Below, one piece after another: positions 7,255 through 13,807 of a stretch of 17,953 nt of DNA. Source of the stretch: Euryarchaeota archaeon UBA10. Its GTDB lineage: Archaea > Thermoplasmatota > Poseidoniia > Poseidoniales > Poseidoniaceae. The translations under genes and the position numbers were made by a program. The stretch is taken from assembly GCA_002498185.1 (NCBI GenBank), contig DAGO01000116.1:1-17953 (forward strand), given 5' to 3'. The notes beneath the pieces are model-generated. The model was given only the letters and a program-made list of their open reading frames with translations. It searched no databases and was not told the origin of the DNA. The number at the start of each line of letters is the position of its first letter. The first letter of the stretch is position 1.

Positions 7255-8001
7255 TTAATCGTAGATTATCAACACGGAATGGCTCACAGAAATCGAATCT
7301 TGGCCTTCTTCGTATTCAACACTCAAATCATGTAACAAGTAAGTGTTGAAGTGAATGGTATTCCAAGTAACCGATTCACCATCGTCAACTTGCTCACTAT
7401 AGCTCTGACATGTATCGTCGAGTTCGTCTGTAATCTTCCAAGTGAAATCAACTGACCGACCGCCACCAAAGTCCTCTAGAATGCTAGGGTTTTCAACAGT
7501 TGAAATTACCTCGATGTAACTAGGATGGACTCCCTGATTATCCGGTATTGGATTGAATGGCATCTTTTCAGGGCTATTTGTGTCTTCTTCGACCCAATTA
7601 ATTTGCAAGTCGATACGGATTGTTTCAGTAGATGAGGCCCGATTGCTGTCCTCATCAATGGCATATGCTGTAAGATTGTATAATCCGTGAGTACTAAATT
7701 CGACTGAAATTGAAGATTCACTCTTCGCATCAATCTCAATCGCTTCTCTACCTCCTTCAAATTCAATACCAAAGCGCTTCAATGGGATTTCAGATTTCGT
7801 TTCTGAGAAATCCACTACAATTGTTACGGAATCTAAACTAGTTAACTGACCGTCAACATATGACTCGACCACTGTGCCATTGAGAATACTATGATTGGCT
7901 TGCAAGTCTAAATCTACACTAGCATCTCCAAATGAAATACATCCTGGCAGAACCGTTCCACAGAGCAAGGCTAAGACCAAAATCGACCTCATGCCCGCCA
8001 T
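7255..8001 (-). CDS. Secreted lipoprotein of unknown function with Ig/PKD-like region
   Basis: The N-terminus is a lipoprotein signal (hydrophobic core, lipobox LPGC), so Cys21 would be lipid-anchored and the protein displayed outside the membrane. The mature part is acidic and strand-rich. Around residues 60-130 the pattern HGLYNLTAYAIDEDSNRA, followed by a Thr/Ile strand, looks like an Ig- or PKD-type β-sandwich. A second strand-rich region spans about 165-248. I do not recognise a specific family. A well-placed TATA box (8021-8030) lies about 25 nt before the ATG at 8001, supporting this start and a leaderless message; Met4 is an alternative. It is divergent from the archaellin-like genes and shares their control region, so it may be an accessory cell-surface protein to them. 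The stop abuts that of the PAP2 gene. Confidence 0.7.
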   Translation of the reverse strand: MAGMRSILVLALLCGTVLPGCISFGDASVDLDLQANHSILNGTVVESYVDGQLTSLDSVTIVVDFSETKSEIPLKRFGIEFEGGREAIEIDAKSESSISVEFSTHGLYNLTAYAIDEDSNRASSTETIRIDLQINWVEEDTNSPEKMPFNPIPDNQGVHPSYIEVISTVENPSILEDFGGGRSVDFTWKITDELDDTCQSYSEQVDDGESVTWNTIHFNTYLLHDLSVEYEEGQDSISVSHSVLIIYD

Positions 8002-8020
8002 ATCTCACCCACATTTTTCA

Positions 8021-8030
8021 AAATATAAAA
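8021..8030 (-). promoter_or_regulatory. TATA box of the lipoprotein gene (leaderless promoter)
   Basis: On the minus strand the sequence reads TTTTATATTT, 20 to 29 nt upstream of the ATG at 8001. This is the spacing of an archaeal TATA box to a transcript that starts at or next to the start codon. Confidence 0.65.
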
Positions 8031-8052
8031 CTCCAATTCACTGATGTGTAAG

Positions 8053-8086
8053 ATGACTAATACTTGCTGAAATGACTACATAGTCA
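8053..8086. promoter_or_regulatory. Candidate operator: ATGACTA direct repeat plus TGACTA-CA-TAGTCA palindrome
   Basis: TGACTA-CA-TAGTCA (8073-8086) is a perfect palindrome with six-base arms. The half-site ATGACTA occurs again at 8053-8059, 19 bases (about two helical turns) upstream of the copy at 8072-8078. The set sits between the lipoprotein TATA box and the archaellin promoter, 37 to 70 nt before the archaellin start. Such placement fits a regulator acting on one or both divergent genes. The regulator is unknown. Confidence 0.4.
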
Positions 8087-8090
8087 CGAT

Positions 8091-8099
8091 AGATTAAAT
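8091..8099 (+). promoter_or_regulatory. Candidate TATA box of the archaellin-like genes
   Basis: AGATTAAAT lies 24 to 32 nt before the ATG at 8123, the usual place for an archaeal TATA box. It is less TATA-like than the lipoprotein promoter opposite. An AAGGGG stretch (8115-8120) just before the start could act as a ribosome-binding site if the true start is the ATG at 8132. Confidence 0.4.
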
Positions 8100-8122
8100 T
8101 GCGTCGGATTTGCTAAGGGGTA

Positions 8123-8704
8123 ATGAGCAAGATGCGCAGGGATATGAATTCCGATGATGCTAGCCAAGGCATCAGTGCGATGATAATCTTCGTCTCAATT
8201 ATTTTGATGTGCTCAATCATCTCTGCAGTAGTTATTGGATTTGGAGAAAAGGTATTCGCTGAAACCAAGACTGACGCACAAGAAAACATACCAAGTTTCA
8301 AGGGCATTGTCAACATTGTAGTATTCGAGATATCTAGCTTAGGAGCCGACGATGAACTTCATCTCGTGTTTGAGTTGCCTTATATCGAGCAAAATATTGG
8401 TGATACAAATGTTGCATGGGTTGTGATGTGTTTCCCAACAAACCAGGGAGGAGCGCGTCAAACTATGCATTTTGATGAAGGAGATTTCTCTCTTGCAACC
8501 GAACTAGATGGCGATGGTTTAACTGCAGCAGATATCGATGAATTTGAACCTGCAGTGACCTATCGAATGATTATGCAATTGTCAGAATGTGACTTAGACG
8601 CTGTTGATGAAGCTAGCCTAGTGATAATGGTGGACAGGGGCCGTACCCAGGAATGGGAAATGAATATTGGAAGTGCGCCTTATCAGGGCCAAGACCTAAA
8701 CTGA
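8123..8704 (+). CDS. Archaellin/pilin-like protein with class III signal peptide (copy 1)
   Basis: The N-terminus is a short charged leader (MSKMRRDMNSDDASQG) followed by a hydrophobic helix ISAMIIFVSIILMCSIISAVVI (residues 17-38). This is the layout of archaellins and related type IV pilins, where a FlaK/PibD-type peptidase cuts after the Gly, here Gly16. The mature part is an acidic β-rich ectodomain of about 150 aa. Its pattern (a lone Cys in a hydrophobic strand, later FEPAVTY) resembles the next protein, so the two are paralogues. In an archaellin the helix forms the filament core and the rest is exposed. Starts at 8123, 8132 and 8144 are possible; the last two shorten only the leader. 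No archaellum motor or assembly genes lie in the window, so a pilus, minor archaellin or surface-adhesion role is equally possible. Confidence 0.75.
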   Translation: MSKMRRDMNSDDASQGISAMIIFVSIILMCSIISAVVIGFGEKVFAETKTDAQENIPSFKGIVNIVVFEISSLGADDELHLVFELPYIEQNIGDTNVAWVVMCFPTNQGGARQTMHFDEGDFSLATELDGDGLTAADIDEFEPAVTYRMIMQLSECDLDAVDEASLVIMVDRGRTQEWEMNIGSAPYQGQDLN

Positions 8705-8710
8705 GGTGAT

Positions 8711-9346
8711 ATGATGCGAAGGTTACGTATTGATTCTGACATCAAAGGTGCTGTTGGTTTGGGAGCAATGATCATTTTTATTGGGATGATTTTGCTCTCT
8801 GCAATCGTCTCATTCACGATCATTCATATCACAGAAGAACTCGCTCAAGACAGCCAGAATACCGCCGAAGATGTTAGGCGTGATTTCGCCAACTCTGTAC
8901 TGATTACAGGTGCATGGGTATATGATAATCAGGACGACATGTTATTCATGATGGAATTTGGTGCAACTGGAGACCCAATTTCCAGAGTCGATGTAATCTA
9001 TGTATTAACATGTACAGAACCTGATGGAACCTTCCATTACCGGTCTGCTGCGTTAGGCGATTCTATGGGTGGTTCAGCGATTTATGTTTGGAGAGTTGGC
9101 GATGATGACCCAAACAGCGCAGGGTTCACCAATGTCAATAATTTTGAGCCAGGCGCTCGTTATTTCTTCACCTTAGACGGAGGCACACAAACTAGCCCTG
9201 GAGGAGCCGCAGGCGAATGTGGACCACCACACCTTGATACTCATGGAATTACTGCCAATTTGTGGTTACACATTCCAAATGGACCTTCAACCCATCAAAT
9301 TTTGGCACTTTCAAATGGACGTGAGATTGGCTCACAGATTATCTGA
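8711..9346 (+). CDS. Archaellin/pilin-like protein with class III signal peptide (copy 2)
   Basis: It begins with a basic leader ending IKGAVG (Gly16 as the predicted cleavage site) followed by the hydrophobic segment LGAMIIFIGMILLSAIVSF. The AMIIF stretch falls at residues 19-23, exactly as in the protein before it. The ectodomain (about 165 aa) contains a Cys-bearing strand (VIYVLTCTEPDG), FEPGARYFF and a Gly/Pro-rich segment with a second Cys (AGECGPP), so a disulfide could form outside the cell. It starts six bases after the first archaellin gene. GGTG at 8705-8708 is better spaced for the second of the two tandem ATGs (8714) than for 8711. Together the pair looks like two subunits of one filament or a major and a minor subunit. 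Its stop lies two bases from that of the opposing thioredoxin-CcdA gene. Confidence 0.75.
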   Translation: MMRRLRIDSDIKGAVGLGAMIIFIGMILLSAIVSFTIIHITEELAQDSQNTAEDVRRDFANSVLITGAWVYDNQDDMLFMMEFGATGDPISRVDVIYVLTCTEPDGTFHYRSAALGDSMGGSAIYVWRVGDDDPNSAGFTNVNNFEPGARYFFTLDGGTQTSPGGAAGECGPPHLDTHGITANLWLHIPNGPSTHQILALSNGREIGSQII

Positions 9347-9348
9347 TA

Positions 9349-11052
9349 TTACATCCAACTTGCGATTAGTTCTGGTTGAGTTAAGTAGAACGTTAGGGCA
9401 ATTCCTGCCATCATCATCATCCATGCACCTATCGCCTTGATCAGTCCCGTGGACCTGCGTAGAATGTTGATGAATCTTTGTTGGCCCAAGCCAACCACGG
9501 TGGTAACCGCAATCATCAGCAAACTTACTGATAGCATCAGACCTGCTAGGCCTGTCCAAGTTGCGGTTCCTCCGATTAATGCCAGATATGCAATGAAAGG
9601 TATGACTGCTGCCGCAGTACAGTCGATGGATGCTGCAGAATATCCAATACCCCAGAGATACATATTACGTCGTGGAGTGAACTTTTCATCCATCTCTGTA
9701 GTAGAATACTTGTCAACCAACTTCTGGACGAAACCAAGCAAATGAGCAGTGCCACCAGTTAGCATGAATGCTCCTAAAACGATTAGAAGAATCGCCACTG
9801 CAAGTGCGAAATAATGCAATACTCCTGACAGATTGATTATACTTCCAAGGCCTAGAACGATTACTCCGATGATAGCGAAGAAAGTTAGTTGCCCTAATGC
9901 TGCCAAGCCACCTAGAATCCAATGAGCTGGCATTCTACTCTCAAGTTTTCCAGCCTCCATTAGTTCATCTTCACGTTGACCTAAATTGACGTAATATGAA
10001 ATGTAACCCGGTAAGATTGGGAATGCACATGGTGAGAAATACACCAACACACCAAGTAATAATCCCATTGTGAAAATTGCTCCAGCGGAACGGTCTACTT
10101 CCGCCAAAGAGAACCTCATATCTTCTGCATTGCCATCAGCTGCCGCTAGAACTGCGGAATCGAATTCACCCCACCCGCCAGTTGGCGTACCGGAGCTTTC
10201 CTTGGCAACGATGTATCCTTCATGGTCGATTACAAGAGCGACGGGTATCGCTTGGGCTTGGTATTCTTCAACCATATCTCCACGAGTAAACTGAATGATT
10301 TCCCATGTGATGTTTCCTTCCAGTGTTGTATCGATTGTGAAGTTCACAGATGAGCCTTCCTCAATCAGTATGTCAATCTCATCTACATCGACATTCAAGT
10401 CATCATTGTCGGTTAACCCTTGCCCGATATCAAAACACGAGACCTCTTTTGCTGAGTTGTTAACTCGCGCCTCAAGACAATATGTACCATCATTAAGGTC
10501 TACTTCAGATGAATTAACGCCAGAATGAATGACCTCTGATTTCAGAACTGAGTCGGTCTGACCAGTAGCCACAATCCAAGGCATGTGTGCATCTGAACTG
10601 GGATCGCCGAATGTGTCATTTAACATCTCGAGAGATTCTACTGAATACCACATCCCAACTGAAACAACAATGATCTCATAATCCCCATTATATTCACGCC
10701 AGTCATCGATTTTTTTCTCTAAGTGGGCCTGTACAAGGTGGCAATTGGCACAGTCAATTGCCATGAAATCAACGACAACAACCTTGCCTCGGTGGTCAGA
10801 TAATTGGAACCAACCCGTCTCGTTCACATATCCGCTTTCTTCAACTGAACGATTGACGGTTTCAACCTCAAAGTCAGGAGCTAATCGAATGTTATCTCTA
10901 TCTACGCCGTAACCAGAAGATGCGAAATCAAACATGGAAAGACCTGCATATCCGATTATCGAAAAGAGGACTATTCCAATACCTAGGGCCTTCCAAGTGG
11001 TCGAATCTTTGAAAACTCCGAGGTCAATCCCGAACTTTTCCTTCAGACCCAT
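9349..11052 (-). CDS. Membrane thioredoxin-CcdA fusion (thiol-disulfide electron carrier)
   Basis: Predicted to carry electrons from cytoplasmic thioredoxin across the membrane to extracytoplasmic thiols. Order of parts: an N-terminal membrane anchor (about 22-42); a TlpA/redoxin-type thioredoxin domain with the active-site pair CANC (Cys101 and Cys104); then a six-helix CcdA/DsbD-type membrane domain (about 326-560). The membrane domain has the hallmark SPCAFPILPGYISYY (Cys342) and a second cysteine in SIDCTAA (Cys478), the redox pair of this family. The last strand and cis-Pro of the thioredoxin fold (AIPVALVIDHEGYIV, 268-282) come unusually late. About 95 residues (roughly 170-265) with two more cysteines (192, 206) appear inserted in the fold. 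It ends the aminotransferase-nadM gene run, 55 bases after the small membrane protein. Stand-alone CcdA and TlpA are commoner than this fusion. Confidence 0.85.
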   Translation of the reverse strand: MGLKEKFGIDLGVFKDSTTWKALGIGIVLFSIIGYAGLSMFDFASSGYGVDRDNIRLAPDFEVETVNRSVEESGYVNETGWFQLSDHRGKVVVVDFMAIDCANCHLVQAHLEKKIDDWREYNGDYEIIVVSVGMWYSVESLEMLNDTFGDPSSDAHMPWIVATGQTDSVLKSEVIHSGVNSSEVDLNDGTYCLEARVNNSAKEVSCFDIGQGLTDNDDLNVDVDEIDILIEEGSSVNFTIDTTLEGNITWEIIQFTRGDMVEEYQAQAIPVALVIDHEGYIVAKESSGTPTGGWGEFDSAVLAAADGNAEDMRFSLAEVDRSAGAIFTMGLLLGVLVYFSPCAFPILPGYISYYVNLGQREDELMEAGKLESRMPAHWILGGLAALGQLTFFAIIGVIVLGLGSIINLSGVLHYFALAVAILLIVLGAFMLTGGTAHLLGFVQKLVDKYSTTEMDEKFTPRRNMYLWGIGYSAASIDCTAAAVIPFIAYLALIGGTATWTGLAGLMLSVSLLMIAVTTVVGLGQQRFINILRRSTGLIKAIGAWMMMMAGIALTFYLTQPELIASWM

Positions 11053-11080
11053 ACAATAATCCTAGGGAAGAAGAGTTATG

Positions 11081-11097
11081 AAACTCTCGCAGAGTTT
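11081..11097. repeat. Perfect inverted repeat AAACTCT-CGC-AGAGTTT between two genes
   Basis: Seven-base arms with a three-base loop, 29 to 45 nt upstream of the thioredoxin-CcdA start and just after the stop of the small membrane-protein gene. On the minus strand it is followed by a pyrimidine-rich run (AACTCTTCTTCCC). It could be an operator for the downstream gene or an RNA hairpin that partly ends the upstream message. Chance occurrence is not excluded. Confidence 0.35.
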
Positions 11098-11107
11098 GCG
11101 CTAGCGA

Positions 11108-11335
11108 TTATTGCAAAACTTTCTTTCCTTTTCCTGCCCAAAGGACGATTCGAAAGCAGATTCCTCCAACAATTACGCCTACTGCGCCGGACAAATATAT
11201 CCAGACTACTTCGTCAGCACCTGCTATTGCAGCATCGATTAACACATACAGCAGAAGAACACCTGAGATTGCTCCAATTGCTCCACTTATTCCTAGACCG
11301 GCGGCCATGACTCCGATTTTTTTGATGAAGTCCAC
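11108..11335 (-). CDS. Small membrane protein with two helices, unknown function
   Basis: A 75-aa product starting at a GTG codon, with a basic start (MDFIKKIGV), two hydrophobic glycine-rich segments (about 9-38 and 43-66) split by the short polar stretch AGADEV, and a basic tail (GKGKKVLQ). The layout suggests a helical hairpin with both ends in the cytoplasm. No motif identifies it. It lies 45 bases after nadM and 55 bases before the thioredoxin-CcdA gene on the same strand, so it may belong to that run. The first ATG (11308) would remove the charged N-terminus and part of the first helix, so GTG at 11335 is preferred. Confidence 0.6.
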   Translation of the reverse strand: MDFIKKIGVMAAGLGISGAIGAISGVLLLYVLIDAAIAGADEVVWIYLSGAVGVIVGGICFRIVLWAGKGKKVLQ

Positions 11336-11380
11336 GTCACTACGTGCACTAAGTCAGTGATAAGTCTTGAGGGAGTTACA

Positions 11381-11920
11381 TTATCCTGCGTGTTCCACAT
11401 CCCTAGACATGGAATACAGACGATACAATGCATCATTTCCTACCAACCAGTCTACAACTTGTTGGGGTATTGAGACCGACATGACCTGTTTTTGTGCTTC
11501 GGTCTCATAAACTGTCGAGAGCATTTTCAAAGTCGCTCTTACTCTCCATCCTTCGAATGATTCACGGTTTGAAAGGTCGACCCAATCAACGTCAAAACCA
11601 CTATCCTCGTACAATTGCTTAGTTGATTCATCACTCGTCACTAAAGTGCCTTCGCCATGATACTTGGTTGCATGCTCAACCCAATTTGGTGGATCGTTAA
11701 TATCTGGAATGTGGACTATCTTTGCATCTCGTCCGTCTAACCAGGCCCTAATCATCGCTTCTCGTTCGTTTACATCCCACGGGTTGTTCATACTCATTTC
11801 AGCTTCACTCGAACCTATTGCGATTACTGTAGATCCTTTCTCAAGCGCAGCAGTGACCAAGTGTTCGTGGCCTTTGTGAAAAGGCTGAAACCTACCCAGC
11901 ACAATGAACATTCCAATCAC
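11381..11920 (-). CDS. nadM: Nicotinamide-nucleotide adenylyltransferase, archaeal type
   Basis: Cytoplasmic enzyme that joins NMN (or its acid form) and ATP to give NAD (or its acid form) and pyrophosphate, the last common step of NAD synthesis and salvage. The N-terminus has the nucleotidyltransferase signature GRFQPFHKGHEHL (9-21), including the HxGH motif at 15-18. SSEAEMSMNNPWDVNERE (37-54) and the metal/NMN-side region around PDINDPPNWVEH follow as in archaeal NadM. The C-terminal ISTxxxR-like motif, usually with S-G/A-T-x-x-R, reads FEGWRVR (122-128) here, a small departure. Length (179 aa) is normal. The gene overlaps the aminotransferase stop by GTGA if it starts at GTG 11920. The ATG at 11911 (MFIVLGRFQPF) gives the family's usual N-terminus and may be the true start. 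Confidence 0.88.
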   Translation of the reverse strand: MIGMFIVLGRFQPFHKGHEHLVTAALEKGSTVIAIGSSEAEMSMNNPWDVNEREAMIRAWLDGRDAKIVHIPDINDPPNWVEHATKYHGEGTLVTSDESTKQLYEDSGFDVDWVDLSNRESFEGWRVRATLKMLSTVYETEAQKQVMSVSIPQQVVDWLVGNDALYRLYSMSRDVEHAG

Positions 11921-13101
11921 TCAAAATAAGATTCAACATCAAGTTCAGGCAAATTCAAACCAAAGTCATTGAAGCAAGAAATCATTCTCTTGCAGCCTTC
12001 AATCATCTCTGAAACCGGAGTCTCGCCCATGCTGCCAATTCTGAACATCTTGCCCTTGAGGTGGTCTTGTGCCCCAATAACTTGGGTTGCGTATTCATCT
12101 TTCAGCCTCGTGCGCCAATCATCATTTATCCCCTCTGGGTACATGATGGCGGTAACTGTGGTGGAGCGGAAAAATTCGTCTGCCAATAAGTCAAATCCTA
12201 AGTCTATGAATAAGGCTCTGACGCCCTTTGCCATCAAAGCACATCTAGCCCATCTCTCTTCCAGGCCCTCATTCTTTAGTTCTTCAAGAGCGACAGCCCA
12301 GCCCATTGCAGGATTAATTGCTGGTGTCCAAGGAGTTTGGTCATCATCTCCTTTCTTCAATGCAGAAAGAATATCAAGGTAGTATACAGGATTAGAATCA
12401 TCTTGATTTCTGATCGCTGTGCAACGGTCGATAAAGTGTTGATTTACGGCGATTGCTGCAATACCGCTTGGGCCTGCTGTGCACTTCTGTGCGCCAACAA
12501 CTACCGCTTCAGCGCCCCATTCTTCGGGATGAACAGGCATCCCACCGACACTTGTGATTCCATCAATAACAAAGGCGACTCCGTGCCTCTGACACATTTC
12601 AGCTAACTCTCGAGCATCTTGAGTGATTCCTGATGAGGTTTCGTTGTGGCAGATTGCTAGTGCTTCCCAGTTGCCTCTTGCCAATTGTTCCTCAATTTCT
12701 CCAAGGTCGAAGGACCGGCCCCAATCGTACTTCAAGTGCTTAACATTGCAAAATCTTGCACCCATTTCTGCTACACGTTCACCGAATTTGCCATTGGTTG
12801 GAACCAATACACGGTCATTCGGTCTGAAGCGATTGGCCATGACCATCTCCATTGCCGCCGTACCGGAACCTGAAACAACAATTACTCTGTATCCATCACT
12901 GCCAGTCCAAGACTGATTTTTCCTTTCATCAGAAGATGGAGAGAGATTGAAGGCATAACGCAATCCACTGTTCAATCGTGCCATTACATCACGAAACTCT
13001 GTCCCTCTAGCAGTAATCGTCGGGCTTGCTAAAGCATCCAAACATGCCGGGCTCATTCTGACCGGACCCGGTACCAAGAAGCAGTCACCGTCGTGAGCCA
13101 T
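11917..13101 (-). CDS. Class V PLP aminotransferase (alanine-glyoxylate/serine-pyruvate type)
   Basis: Cytoplasmic PLP enzyme moving an amino group between an amino acid and an oxo acid. Family marks: LVPGPVRMSP near the start, SGSGTAAMEM (77-86), HNETSSG (152-158), the PLP-ring Asp180 in VIDGITSVGG, and Lys206 in VVGAQKCTAGPSG, which forms the Schiff base with PLP. At 394 aa the length is normal. The pattern fits the alanine-glyoxylate, serine-pyruvate and serine-glyoxylate group, but substrate cannot be settled from sequence. It overlaps nadM by a few bases and is probably the first gene of a run ending with thioredoxin-CcdA. Its promoter lies in the gap facing pdxT, with a TATA-like CTTATTGA (minus strand, 13131-13124) 23 to 30 nt before the ATG. 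Confidence 0.85.
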   Translation of the reverse strand: MAHDGDCFLVPGPVRMSPACLDALASPTITARGTEFRDVMARLNSGLRYAFNLSPSSDERKNQSWTGSDGYRVIVVSGSGTAAMEMVMANRFRPNDRVLVPTNGKFGERVAEMGARFCNVKHLKYDWGRSFDLGEIEEQLARGNWEALAICHNETSSGITQDARELAEMCQRHGVAFVIDGITSVGGMPVHPEEWGAEAVVVGAQKCTAGPSGIAAIAVNQHFIDRCTAIRNQDDSNPVYYLDILSALKKGDDDQTPWTPAINPAMGWAVALEELKNEGLEERWARCALMAKGVRALFIDLGFDLLADEFFRSTTVTAIMYPEGINDDWRTRLKDEYATQVIGAQDHLKGKMFRIGSMGETPVSEMIEGCKRMISCFNDFGLNLPELDVESYFE

Positions 13102-13121
13102 GCTACTGCGAGGCGCGCTCG

Positions 13122-13136
13122 GTTCAATAAGTGAAC
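13122..13136. promoter_or_regulatory. Inverted repeat GTTCA-ATAAG-TGAAC over the aminotransferase TATA region
   Basis: A perfect five-base inverted repeat with a five-base spacer, 21 to 35 nt upstream of the aminotransferase ATG. Its centre overlaps the TATA-like element, so a protein bound there would block transcription. It also lies in the pdxT upstream region. Arms are short and chance is a real possibility. Confidence 0.25.
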
Positions 13137-13180
13137 TACAAACCGTCGCTGTGAAGAACTCGATGCCTCTGGACTGTTAC

Positions 13181-13747
13181 ATGCTGACAGTGGGCATTGC
13201 TATGTTGCAAGGCGCCCGCCATGAGCATATGTACTCAATAATGCGAGCTGCAGAAATTATCGATGCTGAAGTAGAGATCCGTGAACTACGCAAAGCAAGC
13301 GACGTGGAAGGAGTTGATGCATTCATTTTGCCCGGTGGAGAATCGACGGCGATGAAAATCGCTAGCCGCTCTGAAAATCTTTATTCCAAGATTTGGGAAC
13401 AAATTAGAGAAAATCAAACTCCCGTTTTAGGAACTTGTGCAGGAGCAATCCTTCTTTCACAACAAAAGTTGATTGAAACATCAATTGTCAGGAATGCGTT
13501 TGGAAGACAGAAAGAGAGTTTTCAAGCCGAAATCAAAATCAGCATTGAGGGTGAAAGTAATTTTCCTGGCGTTTTCATTAGAGCACCGCGCTTTATGGAA
13601 GGAAGCAGATATCCAATGGCTTGGTTGAATGAGGAGGTCGTCGGCGTTCTCGAAGGAAACACGATGGCTCTTACTTTCCATCCTGAGTTAACCGAAGATT
13701 TTCGGTTCCACGTTTGGTTACTAGAACGTGCAAAGCAACGAGAATGA
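13181..13747 (+). CDS. pdxT: Pyridoxal 5'-phosphate synthase glutaminase subunit PdxT
   Basis: Class I glutaminase that frees ammonia from glutamine and passes it to PdxS for PLP synthesis. From the ATG at 13181 the protein is 188 aa, beginning MLTVGIAMLQGARHEH, which matches the usual PdxT N-terminus. The oxyanion motif PGGEST (51-56), nucleophile Cys86 in LGTCAGAI, the strand VRNAFGRQKESF, VFIRAPRF, and the His167/Glu169 pair in FHPEL complete the catalytic triad and family pattern. Open frame continues upstream to 13100, overlapping the aminotransferase start, and to an ATG at 13163. The extra residues do not fit the family, so the shorter form is preferred. The synthase partner pdxS is not in the window. 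The neighbour across the divergent gap is a PLP enzyme. Confidence 0.88.
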   Translation: MLTVGIAMLQGARHEHMYSIMRAAEIIDAEVEIRELRKASDVEGVDAFILPGGESTAMKIASRSENLYSKIWEQIRENQTPVLGTCAGAILLSQQKLIETSIVRNAFGRQKESFQAEIKISIEGESNFPGVFIRAPRFMEGSRYPMAWLNEEVVGVLEGNTMALTFHPELTEDFRFHVWLLERAKQRE

Positions 13748-13762
13748 ACGGTTACAACCGTT
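13747..13762. promoter_or_regulatory. Perfect 16-base palindrome AACGGTT-AC-AACCGTT
   Basis: Seven-base arms with a two-base spacer, beginning on the last base of the pdxT stop codon and lying 46 to 61 nt before the radical SAM ATG at 13808. It sits just upstream of a TATA-like stretch (13776-13783). An operator for the radical SAM gene or a hairpin ending the pdxT message are both possible; no T-run follows, which favours an operator. Confidence 0.4.
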
Positions 13763-13775
13763 GAGTTCAAACCCT

Positions 13776-13783
13776 TGATACAA
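13776..13783 (+). promoter_or_regulatory. Candidate TATA box of the radical SAM gene
   Basis: TGATACAA lies 25 to 32 nt upstream of the ATG at 13808, the right distance for a leaderless archaeal message. This also argues against a TTG start at 13775, which would lie on the promoter itself. Confidence 0.35.
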
Positions 13784-13807
13784 GACCGAATACTCGTGCA
13801 ACTGCAA

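Noticed and set aside
8123..9346. Archaellum operon
   Set aside because: Only two structural-subunit-like genes are present. No ATPase, membrane platform, ArlD/E/F/G/H or prepilin peptidase gene lies nearby, so a full motility operon cannot be claimed.
9437..9745. Open frame of about 100 codons on the plus strand inside the thioredoxin-CcdA gene
   Set aside because: It lies antisense to a well-supported gene with CcdA motifs, and its translation shows no recognisable features. Several similar antisense frames (for example 608-1096, 2763-3197, 11969-12382 and 14137-14532) were dismissed for the same reason.
11333..11346. Inverted repeat CACGT-CACT-ACGTG over the GTG start of the small membrane gene
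   Set aside because: Five-base arms of low significance, one arm containing the start codon. No second copy was seen, so I do not claim a control site.
13100..13180. Longer pdxT form starting at 13100
   Set aside because: The extra 27 residues overlap the divergent aminotransferase start and do not match the PdxT N-terminus, which begins at the ATG at 13181.
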